From an uncultured Christensenellaceae bacterium (GTDB taxonomy: Bacteria > Bacillota > Clostridia > Christensenellales > CAG-314): DNA of 64,000 nt. A program made the position numbers and the translations under genes. Where the stretch lies: positions 1 to 64,000 of the forward strand of contig CAJUIZ010000009.1 in NCBI GenBank assembly GCA_910586625.1, given 5' to 3'. Below, one piece after another: positions 8,501 through 15,400 of the stretch; the first letter of the stretch is position 1, and every line of letters begins with the position of its first letter. Below the pieces are notes generated by a model. That model saw only the letters and a list, made by a program, of their open reading frames with translations, was not told the origin of the DNA and made no database searches.

Positions 8501-9961
8501 ATCGAAGAACACGAGATAGAATCCCGCGAAACCAAGCTCGGACCCGAAGAGTTTACCCGCGATATTCCCAATATCGGCGAAGACGCTTTGAAAGACCTTG
8601 ACGAAAACGGTATTATCCGTATCGGCGCGGAAGTGCATCCCGGCGACATTTTGGTAGGAAAGGTCACTCCCAAGGGAGAAACGGACGCTACCCCCGAAGA
8701 AAAATTGCTGCGCGCTATTTTCTCGGAAAAAGCCCGCGAAGTGAGAGATACTTCCTTGCGCGTTCCCAACGGCGAAGGCGGCATAGTAGTGGACGTAAAG
8801 GTGTTCACTCGCGAAAACAAGGACGAACTCGACCCCGGAGTGAGCAAGCTCGTTCGCGTGTATATCGCGCAAAAGCGTAAAATCGGCGTAGGCGACAAGA
8901 TGGCGGGTCGTCACGGCAACAAGGGCGTAGTATCCCGCATTTTGCCGGAAGAAGACATGCCCTTTATGGAAGACGGTACGCCGCTGCAGATAGTATTGAA
9001 CCCGTTGGGTGTTCCTTCGCGTATGAATATCGGTCAGGTGCTGGAAGTCCATTTGGGACTTATATCCAAAATGCTCGGCTGGAATATATCTACCCCCGTA
9101 TTCGACGGTGCTACTGAAGAAGAAATTCACAAGCTGTTCGAAGACAACGGAATGGTAAATCCGCAAACGGGCAAGGTGGACGGCAAGGTTCAGCTTTACG
9201 ACGGACGTACAGGCGAACCGTTTGAAAACAGAGTAACGGTAGGCTATATGTACTACTTAAAGCTCATTCACTTGGTAGACGACAAGATTCACGCAAGAAG
9301 CACAGGTCCGTACAGTCTTGTTACGCAGCAGCCATTGGGCGGTAAAGCTCAATTCGGCGGACAGCGTTTCGGCGAAATGGAAGTTTGGGCGTTGGAAGCT
9401 TACGGCGCGGCAAACGTTTTGCAGGAAATTCTTACCGTCAAGTCGGACGACGTGGTAGGCAGAGTTAAAACCTACGAAGCAATTGTTAAGGGCGAGAATA
9501 TTCCCGACCCCGGCATACCCGAAAGTTTCAAGGTGCTTATCAAGGAATTGCAATCGCTGGCTTTGGACGTAAAAGTTCTGTCCAAGGATAACGAAGAAAT
9601 CGTCGTGCGCGATTCTACCGACGACGAAGCGGATTACAACGAAATTATGCTTGCCGAACAGGAAGAGCGCAAGCAGGCTATGCACGGATTCTCCGATGAA
9701 GACGAAATCAGTCTGGAATCCGTCGGCGAACACGGCGGCTTCGACGATACCGACGACGACTTCAGTCTTGACAGTCTGTTTGACGACGGCGACGACGGTT
9801 TGGACGATTTGTTCGGCGATAAGAGCAACGATATCGAGACGGAAGACGACGGCGACGTTGATCTCGACGGCTTGGACAGCTTGCTCGACGCGTTGAACGG
9901 CGACGACGAAGACGATGAAGATGAAGACGTCGACTTGCTCGACGACGAAGATGACGAATAA
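5570..9961 (+). CDS. rpoB: DNA-directed RNA polymerase beta subunit
   Basis: The beta subunit of the core transcription enzyme, 1463 residues, clearly longer than the about 1190 of Bacillus. Landmarks in order: N-terminal LPLPNLIEVQKSSY, SPGVYCE, GVGHADDIDHLGNRRVRSIG, the rifampicin region SSQLSQFMDQSNPIAELTHK, catalytic GVGDKMAGRHGNKGVVS, and C-terminal LGGKAQFGGQRFGEMEVWAL. Two size anomalies are visible: the segment at about residues 300-567 is about 150 residues longer than in Bacillus, and the last about 120 residues are a low-complexity Asp/Glu tail. In the rifampicin region, the position of E. coli Arg529 is Lys (residue 679). The start at 5570 follows AGGAG and matches the usual N terminus. 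It is followed by rpoC after 14 bases. Confidence 0.99.
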   Translation: MPQDIKTVKYGNHERKSFSKTREVLPLPNLIEVQKSSYKTFIDQGIREVFEDFSPIEDFAGHFRLEFLDHRLDASPKYSEAECRLRDATYASPLRLTVRLTNKGTGEFVDQEVFMGDFPLMTETGSFIINGAERVIVSQLVRSPGVYCESTLDKNGKPVYNTTAMPSRGAWLEFEHDANNNILYVHIDRNRKLPVTVLLRGVLHDGLNRDSRTGNAIAEIFEYDPVLALTFVKDDTATDQESLVEIYKRLRPGEIPTEESVQKTLNDLLFDAKRYDLARVGRYKYNKKLCLATRIEGLTLGSDVEVSLLTFDKYTCLTREQAELVAKSGVVNAIKVLNDRGVTVEMSVSDDDAFYASAVNAYLDEQVTVPYKRTITKGTVLTASDAFDIQHSGVNEIYTDQETCSLVLNNTPSKTVRDFEKALSEHLGCVVMTSKGELTIGDEVIDASGRVLVELPKTTYEERKGDILVSEAAQIAFDNGFNLYKSNAAGVIVMSKECPKVKIIGNNAVDAKTFALTIDTHNNDIDFKACGLYEAVDADVLREILSAGLSKDDVTDALRTRKDELIAKHVTIADIIATVNYNLCMKYGVGHADDIDHLGNRRVRSIGELLQNQFRIGISRLERVIRERMAIQEPGKATPQTLINVRPVSSAIKEFFGSSQLSQFMDQSNPIAELTHKRKLSALGPGGLNRDRATFEVRDVHYTHYGRMCPIETPEGQNIGLITSLAGYARINEYGFIEAPYRRVDRIHNTVTDTVEYLSADEEDNYIIGQANEPLDDDGYFANERITCRRREEILEFPRERVDYIDVSPRQLISVATSLIPFLENDDTNRALMGSNMQRQAVPLISPEAPIVATGIEARIAYDSGVMIIAEQAGTVLRASDNKIIVQSDNGTLQEYTLKKFIRSNQGTCINQKIIVKAGDRVEKGQVLADGPSTDGGELALGRNMMIGFMTWEGYNYEDAVLLSEKLVKEDAFTSIHIEEHEIESRETKLGPEEFTRDIPNIGEDALKDLDENGIIRIGAEVHPGDILVGKVTPKGETDATPEEKLLRAIFSEKAREVRDTSLRVPNGEGGIVVDVKVFTRENKDELDPGVSKLVRVYIAQKRKIGVGDKMAGRHGNKGVVSRILPEEDMPFMEDGTPLQIVLNPLGVPSRMNIGQVLEVHLGLISKMLGWNISTPVFDGATEEEIHKLFEDNGMVNPQTGKVDGKVQLYDGRTGEPFENRVTVGYMYYLKLIHLVDDKIHARSTGPYSLVTQQPLGGKAQFGGQRFGEMEVWALEAYGAANVLQEILTVKSDDVVGRVKTYEAIVKGENIPDPGIPESFKVLIKELQSLALDVKVLSKDNEEIVVRDSTDDEADYNEIMLAEQEERKQAMHGFSDEDEISLESVGEHGGFDDTDDDFSLDSLFDDGDDGLDDLFGDKSNDIETEDDGDVDLDGLDSLLDALNGDDEDDEDEDVDLLDDEDDE

Positions 9962-9975
9962 GGGAGGTAACGTAA

Positions 9976-12900
9976 ATGAGTAACGAATCGACGCTTACAG
10001 GACAATCTATATCGACGTTGCGTTCAAATACTTTGGCTCGAACGGGCATTATGAACGATTTCGATTCCATTCGTATTGGCATCGCATCTCCCGAAAAAAT
10101 TCGCGAGTGGTCCTACGGAGAAGTCAAAAAATCCGAAACAATTAACTACCGCACGCAAAAGCCGGAAAAGGACGGTTTGTTCTGCGAAAGAATTTTCGGA
10201 CCGGTTAAGGACTGGGAATGCCACTGCGGCAAGTACAAAAGAATACGCTACAAAGGCGTAGTGTGCGAAAAGTGCGGAGTAAAAGTAACCAAATCCAAGG
10301 TGCGCAGAGAGCGTATGGGACATATCGAGCTCGCAGCTCCCGTATCTCACATTTGGTATTTCCGCGGCACGCCTTCGCGTATGGGGCTTATTCTCGATAT
10401 GTCGCCCAAGTATTTGGAACAGCTTATCAACTTTCAAAGCTACGTAGTTATCGACCCGATGAAGAGCGGTATGATGTACAAGCAGATACTGACTATGAGC
10501 GAGTACCGCGAAGCGCAGGCTAAGGCGAAGGAAGACCCTAACCTTAACTTCCGCGCGGGCACCGGCGCCGAAGCGGTGCGCGAGCTGCTGCAAAATATCG
10601 ATTTGGAAGCGGAAAGCAAGGAATTGCGCGACATATTGGCTAAAACCAACCAAGGCGCAAAGAAGGTAAGGGCTATCAAACGCTTGGACATAGTGGAAGC
10701 GTTCAGAAAAAGCGGCAACCATCCCGAGTGGATGATTTTGACCGTTCTGCCGGTGCTTCCGCCGGAACTCCGCGCAATGGTACCCTTGGATGGCGGAAGA
10801 TACGCCACAAGCGACCTGAACGACCTGTACCGCAGAGTAATCAACCGCAACAACCGCCTAAAAAGGCTTATAGAAATAAACGCTCCCGAGATTTTGATTA
10901 ACAACGAGAAGCGTATGCTGCAAGACGCCGTTGACAGCTTGTTGGACAACAGCCGCAGTAAACGTCCGCAAACGGGCGCCGGCAACAGAGAATTGAAATC
11001 GTTATCCGGTTTGCTTCGCGGTAAACAGGGACGTTTCCGTCAGAATCTGCTCGGAAAGCGCGTAGACTATTCGGGACGTTCCGTTATCGTAGTAGGACCG
11101 GAGCTCAAACTGCATCAATGCGGTATCCCCAAAGAAATGGCTTTGGAATTATTCAAGCCCTTCGTAATGAAAAAATTGGTGGAAACCAATCAGTGCCACA
11201 ACGTTAAATCCGCTAAAAAACGCGTAGAAAGAGCGGACGCCAAGGTATGGGATATTTTGGAAGGAGTAATTAAAGACCACCCCGTAATGCTCAACCGCGC
11301 GCCCACGCTGCACAGACTGTCTATTCAGGCATTTGAGCCGGTACTTATCGAAGGCAGAGCTATCAAGCTTCATCCCCTTGCTTGTACCGCGTTTAACGCC
11401 GACTTCGACGGAGACCAAATGGCGGTGCACGTACCGCTTTCTATCGAAGCGCAGACGGAAGCGAGATATTTGATGCTTGCCGCAAACAATATTTTGAAGC
11501 TGTCCGACGGCAAACCCGTTATTTCGCCCACGCAGGATATGGTACTCGGTTGTTATTACCTTACAACCGTACGCTGCGACGCGGAAGAAACCAAGAAGCT
11601 TATCGAACTGTACGACGTAACGCGTAAACAGCGCGCTTTGACGGAGAACGAGCTTGAAGTTTTGCGTAAGGGACATTATTACAGCAGCTTTGACGAAGCG
11701 TACGAAGCGTACGTCGCAAAAGACATTACTCTGCAAACCGTTGTAAACATTCGTTTGGATAACGGCGAAAAAATTTGGACTACGGTAGGCAGATTGATAT
11801 TCTGTCAGGCTATTTACTACGATTACGCAGACAGTTCCGCCGAAAAGGACGATCAATATATTACCGACCCCGAAATTTTGGCTCAAAAGCAGTTGGAACG
11901 TCGCACACTGGGAATACGCCGCGATCTCACAAAGGATATGATAGGCAACCCCAAGAGCTATTTGGTCGGCAAAAAACAGCTTTCTCAAATAGTGGAAAAG
12001 TGCTTTAAGCTGCGCGGTACTACGCCTACGGCGACAATGTTGGATAACGTCAAGGCGCTCGGGTACAAGTACAGTACCATCAGCGGTCTTACCACAAGCG
12101 TGTTCGATATGAACATTCCTACCGAAAAGAAAGATATTCTCGACGAAGCGGGTAAACGCGTGGTAGACATCGAAGGCGAATATAACGAAGGTTTCTTGAC
12201 GGACAACGAACGCTACAAGTCGGTTATCGAAGTTTGGAAGAACGCCGCCGCCAAGGTGGAAAACTTGGTTAAGGACGTAATGGAAGAAGACAACCCCATC
12301 TGGATGATGGCGGACTCCGGAGCCCGCGGCAGCATGAACCAGATTCGTCAATTGTGCGGTATGCGCGGATTGATGAGCGATCCTTCTGGACGTACCATCG
12401 AATTGCCCGTTAAAGCGTGCTTCCGCGAAGGACTGTCCGTATTGGAATACTTCATTTCGTCGCACGGCGGACGTAAAGGTTTGGCGGATACGGCGTTAAA
12501 GACGGCGGACTCGGGTTACCTTACCCGTCGTTTGGTGGACGTAGCGCAAAACGTTATCGTACGCGAAGAAGACTGTTCGGCGGGAAGCCGTCCGCAGGGT
12601 ATGTGGATAGAAGCCTTCCGCGGCTCGGGCAAGGACGAGATTATCGAAAAGTTCGAAGACCGTATTATCGGTAAATACGTTATCGACGACGTTGTAAATC
12701 CGCAAACGGGCGAGCTTATCTGCCGCGGTGACACAATGATTAACGACGACTTGGCTCGCGAAATAGTTAAGGCGGGAATAAGCAAGCTGTATATGAGAAC
12801 GGTGCTTACCTGCCGCAGCGAACACGGCGTATGCTGCAAGTGCTACGGCTCCAATATGGCTACCGGCAAGCCCGTAAATTTGGGCGAAGCGGTAGGCGTA

Positions 12901-13728
12901 ATAGCCGCTCAGTCCATAGGCGAACCGGGAACTCAGCTTACCATGCGTACCTTCCATACCGGCGGCGTTGCAACGTCAGACGATATTACGCAAGGTTTGC
13001 CCCGCGTAGAAGAATTGTTCGAAGCGCGCAAGCCCAAGGGCTGCGCGGTAATCTGCGAAGTCAAGGGTACGGTAAGTATTCCTTCCGACACGGATAAGAA
13101 GATTGTCCGCGTAACGGACGCGCAGGGTAAAGTTACCGACTACGTTATACCGTATACGTCGCGTATCAAGGTGCGCGAAGGCGAAGCTGTGGAAAGCGGC
13201 ACTCCGCTTACGGAAGGCTCGATTTTCCCGCAGGATCTGTTGTCCACCAAGGGATTGCGCGCGGTAGAAGAATATTTGGTTAAGGAAGTTCAAGCCACCT
13301 ACCGTACCAACGGCGTAGAAATAAACGACAAGCACGTTGAAGTTATCGTTCGTCAAATGCTGCGTAAGGTACGTATAGAAGACGCAGGCACGACGGATAT
13401 GCTTCCGGGCGAAGTAGTGGATATCTTCAAATTCGAAGAAGAAAACGCCAAGGCTTTGGAAAACGACGGCGTACCCGCAACGGCAAAGAGAATTTTGTTG
13501 GGTATAACGAAGGCAAGTCTTGCAACGGACAGCTTCCTGTCGGCGGCTTCCTTCCAAGAAACTTCGAGAGTTTTAACGGAAGCGGCTATCAAGAATAAGT
13601 GCGACCCGTTATACGGCTTGAAAGAAAACGTAATTATCGGCAAGATGATTTCCGCAGGAACAGGTCTGAATCGTTACAGAGAAATGGAGCTTGTTCCGAA
13701 AACCGAATCCGCTGCGGAAGAAGAATAA
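9976..13728 (+). CDS. rpoC: DNA-directed RNA polymerase beta' subunit
   Basis: The beta' subunit, 1250 residues. The N-terminal zinc-binding Cys set (CHCGKYK and CEKCGV, about residues 75-96) is present, as is the magnesium-chelating active site NADFDGDQMAVH (about residue 475). The second zinc site (CSAGS, then CRSEHGVCCKCYG) and the bridge/trigger region GEPGTQLTMRTFHTGG are also present. The start ATG has a strong GGGAGGT ribosome binding site 14 bases after rpoB, so the two subunits are co-transcribed. Nothing is missing. In this genome the L11-L1-L10-L12 genes that normally precede rpoB are elsewhere (20.7-24.0 kb). Confidence 0.99.
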   Translation: MSNESTLTGQSISTLRSNTLARTGIMNDFDSIRIGIASPEKIREWSYGEVKKSETINYRTQKPEKDGLFCERIFGPVKDWECHCGKYKRIRYKGVVCEKCGVKVTKSKVRRERMGHIELAAPVSHIWYFRGTPSRMGLILDMSPKYLEQLINFQSYVVIDPMKSGMMYKQILTMSEYREAQAKAKEDPNLNFRAGTGAEAVRELLQNIDLEAESKELRDILAKTNQGAKKVRAIKRLDIVEAFRKSGNHPEWMILTVLPVLPPELRAMVPLDGGRYATSDLNDLYRRVINRNNRLKRLIEINAPEILINNEKRMLQDAVDSLLDNSRSKRPQTGAGNRELKSLSGLLRGKQGRFRQNLLGKRVDYSGRSVIVVGPELKLHQCGIPKEMALELFKPFVMKKLVETNQCHNVKSAKKRVERADAKVWDILEGVIKDHPVMLNRAPTLHRLSIQAFEPVLIEGRAIKLHPLACTAFNADFDGDQMAVHVPLSIEAQTEARYLMLAANNILKLSDGKPVISPTQDMVLGCYYLTTVRCDAEETKKLIELYDVTRKQRALTENELEVLRKGHYYSSFDEAYEAYVAKDITLQTVVNIRLDNGEKIWTTVGRLIFCQAIYYDYADSSAEKDDQYITDPEILAQKQLERRTLGIRRDLTKDMIGNPKSYLVGKKQLSQIVEKCFKLRGTTPTATMLDNVKALGYKYSTISGLTTSVFDMNIPTEKKDILDEAGKRVVDIEGEYNEGFLTDNERYKSVIEVWKNAAAKVENLVKDVMEEDNPIWMMADSGARGSMNQIRQLCGMRGLMSDPSGRTIELPVKACFREGLSVLEYFISSHGGRKGLADTALKTADSGYLTRRLVDVAQNVIVREEDCSAGSRPQGMWIEAFRGSGKDEIIEKFEDRIIGKYVIDDVVNPQTGELICRGDTMINDDLAREIVKAGISKLYMRTVLTCRSEHGVCCKCYGSNMATGKPVNLGEAVGVIAAQSIGEPGTQLTMRTFHTGGVATSDDITQGLPRVEELFEARKPKGCAVICEVKGTVSIPSDTDKKIVRVTDAQGKVTDYVIPYTSRIKVREGEAVESGTPLTEGSIFPQDLLSTKGLRAVEEYLVKEVQATYRTNGVEINDKHVEVIVRQMLRKVRIEDAGTTDMLPGEVVDIFKFEEENAKALENDGVPATAKRILLGITKASLATDSFLSAASFQETSRVLTEAAIKNKCDPLYGLKENVIIGKMISAGTGLNRYREMELVPKTESAAEEE

Positions 13729-13771
13729 TCTTTTCGGACGACGCGAATTAGAGTAACATTGAAAATTACAC

Positions 13772-13805
13772 AAAGCAGTCAAGGTTAAACGCTTGACTGC
13801 TTTGT
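13772..13805 (+). terminator. Hairpin terminator after rpoC
   Basis: AAAGCAGTCAAG (13772-13783) pairs perfectly with CTTGACTGCTTT (13792-13803). The following sequence GTCGTGTTTT is only weakly T-rich, so termination may be partial. The right arm also contains the -35 of the next promoter. Confidence 0.7.
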
Positions 13806-13821
13806 CGTGTTTTGGTAAAAT
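13793..13821 (+). promoter_or_regulatory. Promoter of the L7Ae-like gene
   Basis: TTGACT (13793-13798), 17-bp spacer, TAAAAT (13816-13821). The -35 lies inside the right arm of the rpoC terminator. The predicted start near 13828 is only about 8 bases before the ATG, so the mRNA has almost no leader. Confidence 0.65.
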
Positions 13822-13836
13822 ATACATTGGTGTTTT

Positions 13837-14073
13837 ATGGCTAATAACGGTTTACGAGTAGTCATTGGCAGGCGGCAGATTTTGCGCGAAGCGAAGAAGG
13901 GCAACGTTGCGGAAATACGGATCGCTACCAATGCCGAACAGCAATACATACATTCGCTTATAGATATCGCCAAGCAATACGAGATAAAGTATTTCATATC
14001 GGGAACGATGGAAGAATTTTCCGCTTACTACGGCATTGACGTTCCGTCCGGTTCCATAGGCGTTTTGAAGTAA
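13837..14073 (+). CDS. L7Ae/YbxF-type RNA-binding protein
   Basis: A 78-residue protein of the L7Ae/L30e/S12e family, which binds kink-turn RNA and, in Firmicutes, sits between rpoC and rpsL (ybxF/rplGB position). The conserved position and length fit, and features such as IGRRQILREAKKGNV and ATNAEQQYI (about residues 10-38) are recognisable. The family in Bacillus binds kink-turns in rRNA and riboswitches. No Shine-Dalgarno sequence is visible: GGTGTTTT precedes the ATG, and the promoter start would be only about 8 bases upstream, so translation may be nearly leaderless. Confidence 0.85.
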   Translation: MANNGLRVVIGRRQILREAKKGNVAEIRIATNAEQQYIHSLIDIAKQYEIKYFISGTMEEFSAYYGIDVPSGSIGVLK

Positions 14074-14099
14074 TTTATCCGTACGTTTTGTCAACACTG

Positions 14100-14175
14100 T
14101 AATTGCCGCGGGATAACCTGCAATGCTTGCAATTGGCTTGGCCGAAGCGTGCTTCGGGGAGGCTATCGGCAATTA
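14100..14175 (+). promoter_or_regulatory. Structured leader RNA upstream of rpsL
   Basis: A perfect 9-bp closing stem, TAATTGCCG (14100-14108) with CGGCAATTA (14167-14175), encloses at least one inner hairpin (CCGAAGC GT GCTTCGG, about 14142-14157) and a GCAA-rich arm. It lies in the 198-base gap between the L7Ae-like gene and rpsL. Its role is not known; ribosomal-protein autoregulation is the obvious idea but is inference. Confidence 0.6.
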
Positions 14176-14271
14176 TGTTTATCTATCGGTACATCGCGAC
14201 GGTATACCGCCGCTTGTATATGAGACTCGTTTTGGAGTTTCGACTATTCACTATTGAAAGGAGGTAACACA

Positions 14272-14646
14272 ATGGCAACAATCAACCAATTGATTAGACA
14301 AGGAAGACGTAGTGAAGCGGAAAAGAGCAAATCCCCGCTGTTGGACAGCTGTCCGCAAAAGCGCGGCGTTTGTCTTAACGTCACGACTACTTCTCCCAAA
14401 AAGCCTAACTCGGCTCTCCGTAAGATTGCGCGCGTACGCCGTACCAACGGTATGGAAGGAACGTGCTATATCCCCGGCGAAGGTCATAACCTTCAAGAGC
14501 ACAGCGTGGTTTTGATTCGCGGCGGCAGAGTAAGAGACTTGCCCGGTATTCGTTATCACATTATCCGTGGTACGCTCGATACCGCGGGAGTGGCTAACCG
14601 CAGACAGGCGCGCAGCAAGTACGGCGCAAAGCGTCCCAAGAAATAG
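14272..14646 (+). CDS. rpsL: 30S ribosomal protein S12
   Basis: S12 of the small subunit decoding centre, 124 residues, normal bacterial short form. The core TTSPKKPNSALRKIARVRR (about residues 38-56) and RGGRVRDLPGIRYHIIRG (about 85-102) are intact. The lysines corresponding to the streptomycin positions (SPKKPN, and RVRDLPG) have wild-type residues. The ATG at 14272 has AAAGGAGG eight bases upstream; a further in-frame ATG upstream is not the start. First gene of the str group rpsL-rpsG-fusA-tuf, followed by an unusually long 196-base gap before rpsG. Confidence 0.99.
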   Translation: MATINQLIRQGRRSEAEKSKSPLLDSCPQKRGVCLNVTTTSPKKPNSALRKIARVRRTNGMEGTCYIPGEGHNLQEHSVVLIRGGRVRDLPGIRYHIIRGTLDTAGVANRRQARSKYGAKRPKK

Positions 14647-14842
14647 ATATTTCGGAACGCAAAACTTTTACAGTTCAATTGGTGAATAGTCGGAGTTTTC
14701 GATTTTGGCTTTTCACCGAGTAAGCAGTATGTCGGCGGGTGTCCGCCTTTAAGACAGAAGTTTCTCCGCGAATAATATCGCGTCGAGTTGGCTGTATTTG
14801 GTAAAAACAAAATCAAAAAAATCTAAAAGGAGGAAAAGAACA

Positions 14843-15313
14843 ATGCCAAGAAGAAGCGGTGTCCCCAAGAGAGACGTGCTACCCGATCCCGTTTACGGCA
14901 GCAAGGTTGTAACCAAGGTTATCAATCAAGTTATGCTTGACGGCAAGAAAGGTACCGCGCAAGAAATAGTTTACGGCGCGTTCGACGAAATTCAAAAGCG
15001 CACCGGACAAGACCCGATGGAAGTGTTCAATAAAGCGATCAATAATCTTATGCCTATGTTGGAATGTAAAGCGAGACGCGTAGGCGGAGCAAACTATCAA
15101 GTACCTATGGAAGTACGTCCCGAAAGACGTCAGACGTTAGCTATAAGATGGTTGGTTATGTTCGCGCGTAAGCGCAGCGACAGATATATGTATCTTCGCT
15201 TGGCTAACGAGCTTATGGACGCTTGTAACGAACAGGGCGGAGCATTCAAGAGAAAGGAAGAAATGCACAGATCCGCCGAAGCAAACAAGGCGTTTGCGCA
15301 TTTCAGATGGTAA
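14843..15313 (+). CDS. rpsG: 30S ribosomal protein S7
   Basis: S7, 156 residues, which nucleates assembly of the 30S head. It starts MPRRSGVPKRDVLPDPVYGS as in other bacteria, with the helix-rich core through RVGGANYQVPMEVRPERR (about residues 77-94) and the short bacterial C terminus FAHFRW. The ATG at 14843 follows AAAAGGAGG. The upstream 196-base gap contains GGCGG GTG TCCGCC (about 14734-14747), a small hairpin of unknown role. fusA follows after 87 bases. Confidence 0.99.
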   Translation: MPRRSGVPKRDVLPDPVYGSKVVTKVINQVMLDGKKGTAQEIVYGAFDEIQKRTGQDPMEVFNKAINNLMPMLECKARRVGGANYQVPMEVRPERRQTLAIRWLVMFARKRSDRYMYLRLANELMDACNEQGGAFKRKEEMHRSAEANKAFAHFRW

Positions 15314-15400
15314 TTTTATGCGGAGCCGCCGCAGCGTTTTAACGATTTGACGGCGTATCACACTTCGTATAATAACGATTAATGGAGAGAGAAAGATAAA

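Noticed and set aside
7892..9166. A 424-residue minus-strand frame opposite rpoB
   Set aside because: It is the antisense of conserved rpoB codons; composition and lack of a start site show a shadow.
9634..10005. Ser-rich minus-strand frame at the end of rpoB
   Set aside because: It is the antisense of the Asp/Glu tail codons (GAC/GAA read as Ser/Val/Phe), not a real Ser-rich protein.
11149..12465. A 438-residue minus-strand frame opposite rpoC
   Set aside because: Shadow of rpoC, no ribosome binding site and no family match.
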